Assembly (NCBI GenBank): GCA_002385675.1
Contig: DGDY01000055.1
Span: 7,253-14,550 of the forward strand
Reading direction: 5' to 3'
Length of the DNA stretch: 7,298 bases
Source: Anaerolineales bacterium UBA3940
GTDB lineage: Bacteria > Chloroflexota > Anaerolineae > Aggregatilineales > UBA3940
This document shows positions 1 to 6,171 of this stretch, piece by piece. The first letter of the stretch is position 1, and the number at the start of each line of letters is the position of its first letter. The notes beneath the pieces are model-generated. The model ran no database searches, was not told where the DNA came from, and was given only the letters and a program-made list of their open reading frames with translations. The position numbers and the translations under genes were made by a program.

Positions 1-519
1 GGCCTGTCGGTTGAATTGATCGCCCGCCTGCGCGACGCCTTCCCGGAGCAGGTCGTGGGCATCAAGGACAGCAGCCAGAACTGGGAGCACACCCGCACGC
101 TGCTTGAGATGCTCCCCGGCTTCCAGGTATTCGTCGGCGATGATCGCCTGCTTGCGGACAACCTCGCCGGGGGCGGGGCCGGTTCCATTACGCTGATCGC
201 CAACGCCTTCGGCGACCTTGACCGCGCAGTGTTTGACGCGCACGCCGCGGGTCAGCCGACCGCCGCCGCGCAGGAGCGCCTGAACGTGACACACGCCCAG
301 CTTGACGGCCTGCCCCGCATCGCGGCGATCAAGTACATCCTGCGGGCGGGCGGCATCATCGAGAACGACGCCGTCAGGCCGCCGCTGCGCAGGCTGACCG
401 AGGCGGAGGAGGCGGTGCTCAAAGAGCGCTTCATGCTGGACCGTGAGATCCCGCGCACCATCCACCTGAGCGACATCTACAACTTCCACGCTGGGGACGA
501 GGGCGCCAACCACCAGTAA
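1..519 (+). CDS. Dihydrodipicolinate synthase / N-acetylneuraminate lyase family protein, 3' part
   Basis: The C-terminal 172 residues of a class I Schiff-base aldolase/lyase; the reading frame is open to the first base, so roughly 130 N-terminal residues of a ~300-residue family member lie outside the window. The lysine in VVGIKDSS (codon 64-66) matches the Schiff-base lysine of the family. It is followed by FVGDDRLLADNLAGGGAGSI, which matches the conserved GDD...GA.G.I segment of the barrel, and then by the helical C-terminal domain. The Tyr and Thr of the usual catalytic triad lie upstream and cannot be checked. Substrate cannot be assigned: family members include DapA (lysine synthesis), sialic acid lyase, and keto-deoxy sugar acid and 4-hydroxy-2-oxoglutarate aldolases. 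The IKDSS wording is common in the non-DapA members. After the usual end near LKERF there is a tail of about 25 residues ending in GANHQ. The next gene starts 19 nt downstream, suggesting co-transcription. Confidence 0.9.
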   Translation, partial: GLSVELIARLRDAFPEQVVGIKDSSQNWEHTRTLLEMLPGFQVFVGDDRLLADNLAGGGAGSITLIANAFGDLDRAVFDAHAAGQPTAAAQERLNVTHAQLDGLPRIAAIKYILRAGGIIENDAVRPPLRRLTEAEEAVLKERFMLDREIPRTIHLSDIYNFHAGDEGANHQ

Positions 520-538
520 GCAAGAGGGGGAACACGTC

Positions 539-1699
539 ATGGAGCGCCCACCGCTCGACATCGGCATTGAAGAAGAGTACCAGATTATCGACCCGCAAAC
601 GCGCGAGCTGACCTCGTATGTGCAGCAGTTTCTGAACGTAGGGCGCGTGCGCGGCAGGCGCATCCAGCAGGAGTTCATGCAGTCGCAGGTGGAGATCGGC
701 ACGCGGGTCTGCAAGAACATTGACGAGGCGCGCGAGGAGATCAGGCACATGCGCCGCACCATGCTGGAGATCGCCGACAGCGCCGGGGTATGGCTCGCTG
801 CCGCCGGGACGCACCCGTTCTCGCGCTGGGAGGATCAGGTCATCTCGGAGAGCGAGCGCTACGTCGAGTTTGTTGAGTCGATGCAGCATGTCGTGCGCAG
901 CCTGCTGATCTTCGGCATGCACGTGCATATCGGCTTTGGTGATACCCCGGCACAGCGCGAACTGCTCATTACCGTGATGAACCAGGCGCGCTACTTCGTG
1001 CCGCACATCCTCGCGCTCTCCACAAGCTCGCCTTTCTGGATGGGGCACAACACCGGCCTGAAGAGCTACCGCAACATCGTCTTTGAGTCGATGCCGCGTA
1101 CCGGCCTGCCCATGGAGTTCCGCTCGTGGTCCGAGTACGAGAACTTCACGCGGGTGCTGGCAAACGTCGGCGCGCTGCAGCGCACCAGCGACGGCCAGAT
1201 CGACACCACACGCATCTGGTGGGACATGCGGCCCCATCCCCGATACAATACACTCGAATTTCGCGTGTGTGACATGGTCACCACGCTGGACGAGGTGATC
1301 TGCATTGCCGCGTTGTTCCAGGCGCTCGTCGCCAAGCTGGTGAAGCTGCGCGAGCAGAACATTATGTGGCGCATCTACCGCCGGGACCTCGTGCGGGAGA
1401 ACAAGTGGCGAGCGGTGCGCTACGGCGTCACCGGCAGCCTGATCGACTTCGGCAAAGAGGAGCAGGTCCCTTTCCCCGACCTCGTGGACGAGCTTATCGA
1501 CTTTCTCGACGATGTTGTCGACGAGCTTGGTAGCCGCGAGGCGGTTGAGTACGCCCGAGTAATCGCCCGCAATGGCAGCAGCGCCGACCGGCAGCTTCGC
1601 GTGTACGAGGCCAGCCTTGCGGCGGGGCTGGATCAGCGTGCGGCGCTGCAGGCCGTCGTTGATCATCTGGTAGAGGAAACACGAAGCGGATTAATATGA
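539..1699 (+). CDS. YbdK/GCS2-type carboxylate-amine ligase
   Basis: A 386-residue protein of the glutamate-cysteine ligase type 2 (GCS2) / YbdK family, ATP-dependent enzymes that join a carboxylate to an amine, cytosolic; family members are usually about 370-400 residues. Visible motifs in order: IGIEEEYQIID (8-18) with the metal/ATP-binding glutamates, AAGTHPFSRWED (88-99), GMHVHIGF (126-133), SSPFWMGHNTGLKSYR (163-178), WWDMRPHPRYNTLEFRVCD (227-245) and RENKWRAVRYG (286-296). All the hallmark blocks are present, so it should be active. E. coli YbdK has weak gamma-glutamylcysteine synthetase activity; EgtA of ergothioneine synthesis belongs to the same superfamily. The true substrates here are unknown. 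The ATG is preceded by AGAGGGGG with an 8-nt spacer, a good ribosome site. The stop TGA overlaps the next gene's ATG (ATGA), indicating translational coupling with the DM13 protein. Confidence 0.93.
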   Translation: MERPPLDIGIEEEYQIIDPQTRELTSYVQQFLNVGRVRGRRIQQEFMQSQVEIGTRVCKNIDEAREEIRHMRRTMLEIADSAGVWLAAAGTHPFSRWEDQVISESERYVEFVESMQHVVRSLLIFGMHVHIGFGDTPAQRELLITVMNQARYFVPHILALSTSSPFWMGHNTGLKSYRNIVFESMPRTGLPMEFRSWSEYENFTRVLANVGALQRTSDGQIDTTRIWWDMRPHPRYNTLEFRVCDMVTTLDEVICIAALFQALVAKLVKLREQNIMWRIYRRDLVRENKWRAVRYGVTGSLIDFGKEEQVPFPDLVDELIDFLDDVVDELGSREAVEYARVIARNGSSADRQLRVYEASLAAGLDQRAALQAVVDHLVEETRSGLI

Positions 1700-2379
1700 A
1701 CGCTCAACGCTGGATCGCAGTCGGATTTCTGGGGCTGATCGCCCTGTGCCTGGCTAGCAGCAGCCTGTGGCTGCCCTCGCTCGGTCTGTTTGGCGATGAG
1801 GAAGAGACGGCATCTGCCACCACAACGCCAGAGGCCGAGGTCGCCGAGGCGGCGGAGAACGAGGCGGAAGCCGAAGGCACGCCGGAAGACGGCGAGACGG
1901 AGGAAGCAGCGGCTGCCGCAACCGAGGAGTTGACACCGACCCCCGAGCCAACGCTCGACCCGGCAATTGCCGAGATGCTCACCGAGCTTGAGGTCGAGGA
2001 ACTCGGGCCGGGTATCGACCCGCACATCACACGGGCGGGCGACTTCACCACCGTCGATCCGCTGCACCGGGCCGAGGGCACTGCCTCTCTCTACCAGCTC
2101 AGCGAGTCACAGCGCGTGCTGCGTCTCGACCCGTTCATGGTCACGAACGGGCCTGATCTTAAGGTGATCCTCTCCGAGAACGAGATGCCGCGCACGAGCA
2201 CCGAGACGATGCTGCCGTCACACCTGGACCTCGGCGACCTGAAAAGCCCGACCGGCGCGCAGAACTACCCCATCCCTGAGGGCGAGAACATCGACAAGTA
2301 CCGCAGCGTCGTGATCTACAGCATGTCGCTCAACATGGTCTACAGCAGCGCCCCGCTGATCGAAGTGCGCGGCGGTTAG
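1696..2379 (+). CDS. Membrane-anchored DM13-domain protein
   Basis: A 227-residue exported protein. Residues 6-26 form a single hydrophobic N-terminal segment (uncleaved anchor or signal peptide). Cys18 sits in IALC, a poor lipobox, so lipidation is unlikely. Residues 34-87 are a low-complexity Glu/Ala/Thr/Pro linker ending in TPTPEPTLDP. Residues about 113-224 match the DM13 domain: GDF near 115, DPLHRAEGTASLYQL, NGPDLKVILS (151-160), DLGDLKSPTGAQNY (178-191), and VVIYSMSLNMVYSSAPL (205-221). DM13 domains have been proposed to act in electron transfer, with a conserved Cys in an 'IWC' motif. Here that position reads IYS, and the domain has no cysteine at all. It therefore more likely binds a ligand or has a structural role than performs cysteine redox chemistry (inference). 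Translation starts at the ATGA overlap with the ligase gene. The domain call rests on motif recognition, not a profile search. Confidence 0.82.
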   Translation: MNAQRWIAVGFLGLIALCLASSSLWLPSLGLFGDEEETASATTTPEAEVAEAAENEAEAEGTPEDGETEEAAAAATEELTPTPEPTLDPAIAEMLTELEVEELGPGIDPHITRAGDFTTVDPLHRAEGTASLYQLSESQRVLRLDPFMVTNGPDLKVILSENEMPRTSTETMLPSHLDLGDLKSPTGAQNYPIPEGENIDKYRSVVIYSMSLNMVYSSAPLIEVRGG

Positions 2380-2397
2380 CGACCCCGGCGCGGCAGC

Positions 2398-3225
2398 ATG
2401 AGGGCGGACTTTCGGGGCCGGCTGCTGGCCTACTTTGAGGAGGCGGCGGAGAGCTATGCGGCATACATCGAGCCGGCCTTCTTCCCGCTCGTCGAGAGTT
2501 TCGTCGACGCCGCCGGGCTCCGTCCGGGCGACGCCGTGCTCGACCTCGGCACAGGCACAGGGCTGGCAGCCCGCATCGCTGCCCCACGCTGCCGCTTCGT
2601 CGCCGCAATGGACTTCTCCCACCGCATGGCGGTGATTGCCGCCGGGCGCAGCGCGCCGCACGTCTTTCAGGGCGACATGCACTGTCTGCCCCTCCGCTCC
2701 GCCGCCTTTGATGTCGTGCTCGCGGTGCTCGCCTTCAACAGCACCGACCCCGCGCGGAGTATGCCGGAGGCTTACCGCGCCCTGCGCCCCGGCGGGCGGC
2801 TCGCCATGCAGGAGTGGGGCACGAGCGACGAGTTAAGCGTGCTGCTGGACGATACGCTCGCCGAGTACGCGGTGGAAGACCCAGGCCCGGACCTCGCCGC
2901 GCGGCGCGAGGCCCGCTTCGCCTACCACCCCTGGGACGAATTTGAGACGTCAACGGACATCGCCGACGAACTGGAAGCCGCGGGGTTCGAGCATGTCGAG
3001 ATCGACGTGGTGACGCCTGAGGTCGTGTTCGAGGAGGCAGCGGACTTTATCCGCTACAAGCTGGCATGGCCCTTCCGCCGCGCGGAGGTCGAGGCGATGC
3101 CCGCCGAGGTCCGCGCGCTGTGCCTCAGCGACCTCGACGAGAACCTCTCCGCCCTGGCGCTGCCGTCCGGCAAGCTGGTCTGGCAGCCGAACCTCGTGCG
3201 CGTGTTTGCGCAGAAGCCCCGCTAA
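2398..3225 (+). CDS. Class I SAM-dependent methyltransferase
   Basis: A 275-residue cytosolic methyltransferase with the Methyltransf_11/UbiE-like fold. Motif I is VLDLGTGTGLAARIA (47-61), the SAM-binding glycine loop. The acidic residue ending strand 2 is Asp72 in AAMDFSHRM. GDMHCLPL (92-99) is motif II-like, followed by FDVVLAVLAFN (104-114) and ALRPGGRLAMQEWG (128-141), the post-motif and strand-5 region. The C-terminal ~130 residues would form the substrate-recognition part and match no specific family I recognise, so the substrate (small molecule, lipid or other) is unassigned. The ATG has no clear Shine-Dalgarno sequence. It lies 18 nt after and in the same frame as the TAG stop of the DM13 gene, so reinitiation or coupling probably drives its translation. 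It is the last rightward gene of the group and converges with the PrsW-family gene 28 nt away. Confidence 0.9.
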   Translation: MRADFRGRLLAYFEEAAESYAAYIEPAFFPLVESFVDAAGLRPGDAVLDLGTGTGLAARIAAPRCRFVAAMDFSHRMAVIAAGRSAPHVFQGDMHCLPLRSAAFDVVLAVLAFNSTDPARSMPEAYRALRPGGRLAMQEWGTSDELSVLLDDTLAEYAVEDPGPDLAARREARFAYHPWDEFETSTDIADELEAAGFEHVEIDVVTPEVVFEEAADFIRYKLAWPFRRAEVEAMPAEVRALCLSDLDENLSALALPSGKLVWQPNLVRVFAQKPR

Positions 3226-3253
3226 AAAACGATCCTATCCCTGCAGCCGCCCA

Positions 3254-4243
3254 TCAGCTTGCTGAGTGCAAATTTGCCAGCTCAACGCTTGCCACCGCAG
3301 CCTCTCGCCGCAGGTTCTCAATCTCGGCGAGCGGTGCGCCCGCATCGCCCCGTCGGCGGTGTGCGTGCTTTTTGTAGGCCAGCTTGGTCAGCGTGTGGTG
3401 ATATCGCCCGACCCACCGGTAGCCGCTCAGGCCGTGCGTGAACAGCGCGTCCATGCGCACGAAGAACCGGCGCAGCGGTGACGCCACCACTGCGTACTGG
3501 TCCGCGTTGAGCGTGCGCAGCGCAACCTCCTCCCGCAGCTCGTCGATGATCCAGCGGCGCTCACGGCGGATAGCGGCGACCATCACCACGAACACCAGCA
3601 GGATGCCCATCCAGTCTGCGCCGATGGCCAGGCAGATAAGCCCCGGCACATCGCCGGTGAGCACGAGCGCGGTGTTGTGTACAGCATGCACCAGGATTGC
3701 AAACACCAGCCCGGTCAGCGGCGCAGCCCATCGCACCAACCGGCTCGTCGAATGCCGCCCCACCCCGAAGCCGATCCCGGTGAGGCTGGTGTACAGCGCG
3801 TGGTTCAGGCCGAACAGCACCGCGCGGCTGAACACGATGGAGCCATCCGAGTCGAGGAAGTAGAGGATGTTCTCGATCGCGGCGAAGCCGAAACCGACGA
3901 GGCTCCCGTAGATCACCCCGTCAAACACGCCGTCGAACTCGTGCCGCCAGATCAGCATGATCATGAGCAGCGCCGCGCCCTTGAAGATCTCCTCCGTGAC
4001 CGGCGCAACCGCCACCGCGATGACAGCATCGGCCAGCGCGCCGGTTGCGTCCAGCATCAGGAACGGCACACCGATGATCACCTGCGTGATCAGCGACATC
4101 AGCGCCGCCGGGATGAACCCCCACAGGAAGGTTGCCGCCACCAGCCCGAGCGGTTCCTTCTCGTAGCGGTCCATCCAGTACAGAAAGACCGGGTAAATCA
4201 GCATCGGCACGATGCCAGCGATCACAGCAGCGGTGAAGCTCAT
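3254..4243 (-). CDS. PrsW-family intramembrane metalloprotease (M82/CPBP-like)
   Basis: A 329-residue polytopic membrane protein. Family hallmarks: the N-terminal FLYWMDRYEKEPLGL (20-34), APVTEEIFKG (80-89) with the paired glutamates 84-85, DGVIYGSLVGFGFAAIEN (108-125) with Glu124, and LNHALYTSLTG (147-157) with His148. A later VHAVHN (185-190) adds candidate metal ligands. In Bacillus subtilis, PrsW cleaves the anti-sigma factor RsiW at the membrane; most homologues have unknown substrates, and no sigma/anti-sigma pair is visible here. After the last hydrophobic segment (about 205-225) comes a ~100-residue basic, probably cytoplasmic tail (about 226-329), longer than in the ~220-residue B. 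subtilis protein. The start is supported by GGAGG about 10 nt upstream of the ATG. It is the last gene of the leftward group, 22 nt after the PHP gene. Confidence 0.9.
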   Translation of the reverse strand: MSFTAAVIAGIVPMLIYPVFLYWMDRYEKEPLGLVAATFLWGFIPAALMSLITQVIIGVPFLMLDATGALADAVIAVAVAPVTEEIFKGAALLMIMLIWRHEFDGVFDGVIYGSLVGFGFAAIENILYFLDSDGSIVFSRAVLFGLNHALYTSLTGIGFGVGRHSTSRLVRWAAPLTGLVFAILVHAVHNTALVLTGDVPGLICLAIGADWMGILLVFVVMVAAIRRERRWIIDELREEVALRTLNADQYAVVASPLRRFFVRMDALFTHGLSGYRWVGRYHHTLTKLAYKKHAHRRRGDAGAPLAEIENLRREAAVASVELANLHSAS

Positions 4244-4265
4244 CCGCCCAAATCCTCCAGAGCGA

Positions 4266-4961
4266 TTAACCAGCCGAGGGCTTCAATGACGGGAAGAATC
4301 GTTTGGCCCACTTCGCATACGTTGACCCGAAATGCACGACAAAGCTGCTCAACCGCTCCTCGCGGCTTGCCACCGCCAGCGCCTGCCGGAAGCTTTCCGG
4401 GGTGTGCTCGAACGGCGGCACAACCATGACTGCGCGCCCGTACTCACGCGGAATGTGCGCGTCGCTGCCCGCCGTCATCAGCACACCGCGCTCCTGCGCG
4501 AACGCCAGCGCACGATCGTTGTCCTCCATGTGGATGCAGCGCGCGTTGAACACCTCGATCGCATCGACCTTGTCCACAATATTGAGCAGGTCATCAGCCT
4601 GCCATGCACCGCTGCGGTAGCGGTCGAACGGGTGCGATACGCCGATCATCGCGCCCTGGTCGCGCAGCCGCGCGATGGCCTCGCCGGGCGACAGGCCCGG
4701 TGGCACGCTCTCGCGGACGAACCACGCCAGCAGTTCGCCGGCGGTCGTCATGACCTCCTCGCCGGGGATGATCAGGTCGGGGAACATCTCCGCCGCCCGC
4801 AGCGCGCCTTCCGCCGTGTTGTGGTCGGTGAGAATGATGCGGTCGAGCCCGGCGCGGCGAGCGATGCGCGGCAGGTCTTCTAGCTTGATCAGCGAGTCCT
4901 TCGAGTAGATTGAGTGGCAGTGAAGCTCGACACGCCACTGCCCGCGGGGGGTAGACGTCAT
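4266..4961 (-). CDS. PHP-domain metal-dependent phosphoesterase
   Basis: A 231-residue protein made almost entirely of a PHP (polymerase and histidinol phosphatase) domain, a metal-dependent phosphoesterase fold. Metal ligands seen in order: HCH (14-16), LTDHN (44-48), Glu68/69 in GEEV, GVSHP (107-111) with His110, Glu136 in AIEVFNAR, and GSDAH (165-169). The complete set suggests an active enzyme. Relatives include RNase AM/YciV and the histidinol phosphatases; the shorter length and lack of an inserted domain leave the substrate open. The frame stays open 41 codons further upstream, but the ATG at 4961 is chosen. It overlaps the flippase gene's stop as ATGA, it has AGGAG about 10 nt upstream, and the extra upstream residues are arginine/cysteine-rich and look non-coding. 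The PrsW-family gene follows 22 nt later. Confidence 0.9.
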   Translation of the reverse strand: MTSTPRGQWRVELHCHSIYSKDSLIKLEDLPRIARRAGLDRIILTDHNTAEGALRAAEMFPDLIIPGEEVMTTAGELLAWFVRESVPPGLSPGEAIARLRDQGAMIGVSHPFDRYRSGAWQADDLLNIVDKVDAIEVFNARCIHMEDNDRALAFAQERGVLMTAGSDAHIPREYGRAVMVVPPFEHTPESFRQALAVASREERLSSFVVHFGSTYAKWAKRFFPSLKPSAG

Positions 4962-6007
4962 GGACGCACTTCTCCTGCACCGGGTGGGTCGGGCAGCGCA
5001 GGCTGCCAGGCAGCCGCCTGCCCCGGAAACAGACGATGGCGGAAGGCAAAGGCCGTCACCAGGCCGAGCACCACGCCAAACCACAGCGTAAACAGGCGGA
5101 TAAGCAGCGTCGCCGTCCCGGCGAAGCCTGCATCCTGCTCACCAAGTACCAGCAGTTGGAGCATCCCGGCGATGGTGAACTCCGCCGCGCCCAGCCCGCC
5201 GGGCAGCCCACTGACTGCGCCGACGATGGTCGCCGCTGCCAGCATGAACATCGCCTGCCACAGCAGCAACCACGACGGCTCCAGCCCCAGCCCCTGCAGG
5301 ATGAGGAAGAAGCCCAGGCACTCACCGGCCCAGCTTACCACGCCCAGCCCTACTGCAAACATCAGCGGGCCGGGCCGGAACAGCTCATAGCTGCTCTCGT
5401 AAAGTTCCGCGAGCGGCTTGCTCACGCGGCTGACGAGCGGCCAGTTCTCGATCTGGCGCAGAATCCACCGGAAGAGCGGGCGGATCTGCAGCACGGTGAT
5501 GCCGCCAAGCAGGAGCACAAGCACTGCGATATACGCCGGGACGTACTGAGCGAGAACCTCGTTGTGCTGCGCGGACTGCATGAGCATCCCGCCGAAGCCG
5601 ATTGCGCCGAGCACAAGCATCGCAAGCCCGTCAGTGACACGCTCCGCGACGACAATCGGCGCGCTGCGGGCGATGGGTGTGCCTGTCATGCCGCGTAGCA
5701 CCGCCGCTTTCAGCACTTCCGCCACCTTGCCCGGCGAGAGCGCCAGCACAAACCCCGACACCCACAGCGCCGCACTGTCGGTGCGGGAAATGTTCTCCAC
5801 GCCGATGATGTGCAGATATGTGTGCCACTTCACCCAGCGCAGTACATAGTTGAACAGGGTGAGCATCAGCACAGGCAGAATCAGCACCACCGGGAAGGCC
5901 CGGAGGTGCGCGCCTGCATCTCGCACGTCGGTGTAGAGCAGCAGCCCGACCAGCACAGCCAGCCCGAACAGGCCGCCAAGAATCAGCTTGTTGCGGTACT
6001 CTCTCAT
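4958..6007 (-). CDS. Flippase-like integral membrane protein (UPF0104 / LPG-synthase TM type)
   Basis: A 349-residue multi-spanning inner-membrane protein of the lysylphosphatidylglycerol synthase transmembrane (UPF0104/YbhN-like) family, seen with lipid-modifying or lipid-translocating functions. Motifs: LALSPGKVAEVLKAAVLRG (88-106), ERVTDGLAMLVLGAIGF (122-138), SGLPGGLGAAEF (266-277) and LLIRLFTLWFGVVLG (301-315). These are the G-rich loop and R...L.TLWF blocks typical of the family. It lacks the soluble aminoacyl-transferase domain of MprF, so lysyl transfer is not expected; glycolipid or phospholipid movement is the family inference. The frame is open to an ATG at 6055, but the start at 6007 is chosen. 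It has AGGAGGT directly upstream, and the extra 16 residues would lie across the predicted promoter. It is the first gene of the leftward group, and its stop overlaps the PHP gene start. Confidence 0.88.
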   Translation of the reverse strand: MREYRNKLILGGLFGLAVLVGLLLYTDVRDAGAHLRAFPVVLILPVLMLTLFNYVLRWVKWHTYLHIIGVENISRTDSAALWVSGFVLALSPGKVAEVLKAAVLRGMTGTPIARSAPIVVAERVTDGLAMLVLGAIGFGGMLMQSAQHNEVLAQYVPAYIAVLVLLLGGITVLQIRPLFRWILRQIENWPLVSRVSKPLAELYESSYELFRPGPLMFAVGLGVVSWAGECLGFFLILQGLGLEPSWLLLWQAMFMLAAATIVGAVSGLPGGLGAAEFTIAGMLQLLVLGEQDAGFAGTATLLIRLFTLWFGVVLGLVTAFAFRHRLFPGQAAAWQPALPDPPGAGEVRP

Positions 6008-6010
6008 GAA

Positions 6011-6017
6011 ACCTCCT
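6011..6017 (-). promoter_or_regulatory. Shine-Dalgarno site deciding the flippase-gene start
   Basis: On the minus strand this reads AGGAGGT and is followed by TTC and the ATG at 6007. It is the strongest ribosome-binding match seen in the window, although the spacer is short (about 4 nt after AGGAGG). It favours this start over the in-frame ATG at 6055, which has no such site. Confidence 0.65.
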
Positions 6018-6035
6018 GCCGCGTTGCGCCCCGCC

Positions 6036-6044
6036 ATTGTAGCA
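6036..6044 (-). promoter_or_regulatory. Candidate extended -10 promoter for the leftward operon
   Basis: The minus strand reads TGCTACAAT, an extended -10 (TG-N-TACAAT, five of six matches to TATAAT). A start of transcription near 6029 would give a leader of about 20 nt carrying only the AGGAGGT site. No good -35 hexamer is visible at 16-18 bp, which is consistent with an extended -10 promoter. Prediction from pattern only. Confidence 0.45.
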
Positions 6045-6067
6045 GAATTACCCATACTCGCACATCC

Positions 6068-6089
6068 AACAGCATGTTACAGTGCTGTT
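6068..6089. repeat. Perfect inverted repeat in divergent intergenic region, possible operator
   Basis: AACAGCA (6068-6074) and TGCTGTT (6083-6089) are exact reverse complements separated by 8 nt, giving a 22-bp two-fold symmetric site with arm centres about 15 bp apart. Its size and place between two divergent genes, overlapping the rightward -10 candidate, suit binding by a dimeric regulator. There is no U-run after it, so a terminator is unlikely. The regulator is unknown. Confidence 0.45.
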
Positions 6090-6094
6090 ATACC
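6086..6094 (+). promoter_or_regulatory. Candidate extended -10 promoter for the histidine kinase gene
   Basis: TGTTATACC reads as TG-N-TATACC (four of six matches to TATAAT). The hexamer CCAACA 17 bp upstream is only a weak -35. Transcription would start near 6101, leaving a leader of about 70 nt before the ATG at 6172. The element overlaps the right arm of the inverted repeat at 6068-6089. Confidence 0.3.
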
Positions 6095-6171
6095 GGGTCA
6101 CCGATTGTTCGTAGGACACGCTTCCCGTGCGGCGCCGGGATACACCGCGCCCGGCCCCGGCAGGAAAACTT

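Noticed and set aside
431..1666. A 411-codon open frame on the minus strand opposite the carboxylate-amine ligase gene.
   Set aside because: It is a shadow: the plus-strand gene has full family motifs and a ribosome site, while the antisense product is His/Arg/Leu-rich with no recognisable domain. Long antisense frames are expected at this GC content.
1720..1760. A lipoprotein signal (Cys18) in the DM13 protein.
   Set aside because: The residues before Cys18 are I-A-L. Leu just before the Cys does not fit the lipobox, which prefers Gly, Ala or Ser there.
1795..1960. Repetitive Glu/Ala codons (GAGGCGGCGGAG-like) considered as a tandem repeat.
   Set aside because: There is no fixed repeat unit; it is a low-complexity linker in the DM13 protein.
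3226..3277. A possible bidirectional terminator between the converging operons: an A6/T6 tract at 3224-3229, a TCAGC-TT-GCTGA dyad at 3254-3265 and a GCAAATTTGC palindrome at 3268-3277.
   Set aside because: The dyads are short, lie in the PrsW-family coding end, and are not followed by a T-run in the proper orientation. The A/T tract has no GC-rich stem next to it.
3677..4429. A 250-codon open frame on the plus strand opposite the PrsW-family gene.
   Set aside because: The product is a low-complexity His/Arg/Gln/Pro-rich sequence with no fold-like pattern, it runs across the boundary of two real minus-strand genes, and it has no ribosome site.
4962..5084. An upstream extension of the PHP protein by 41 codons.
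   Set aside because: It lies wholly within the flippase coding region, has Cys/Arg-rich composition, and the ATGA-overlap start has a good ribosome site.
5036..5698. A 220-codon open frame on the plus strand opposite the flippase-like gene.
   Set aside because: The product is charged and Gln/His/Arg-rich, as expected from the complement of membrane-protein codons. The minus-strand membrane protein has clear family motifs.
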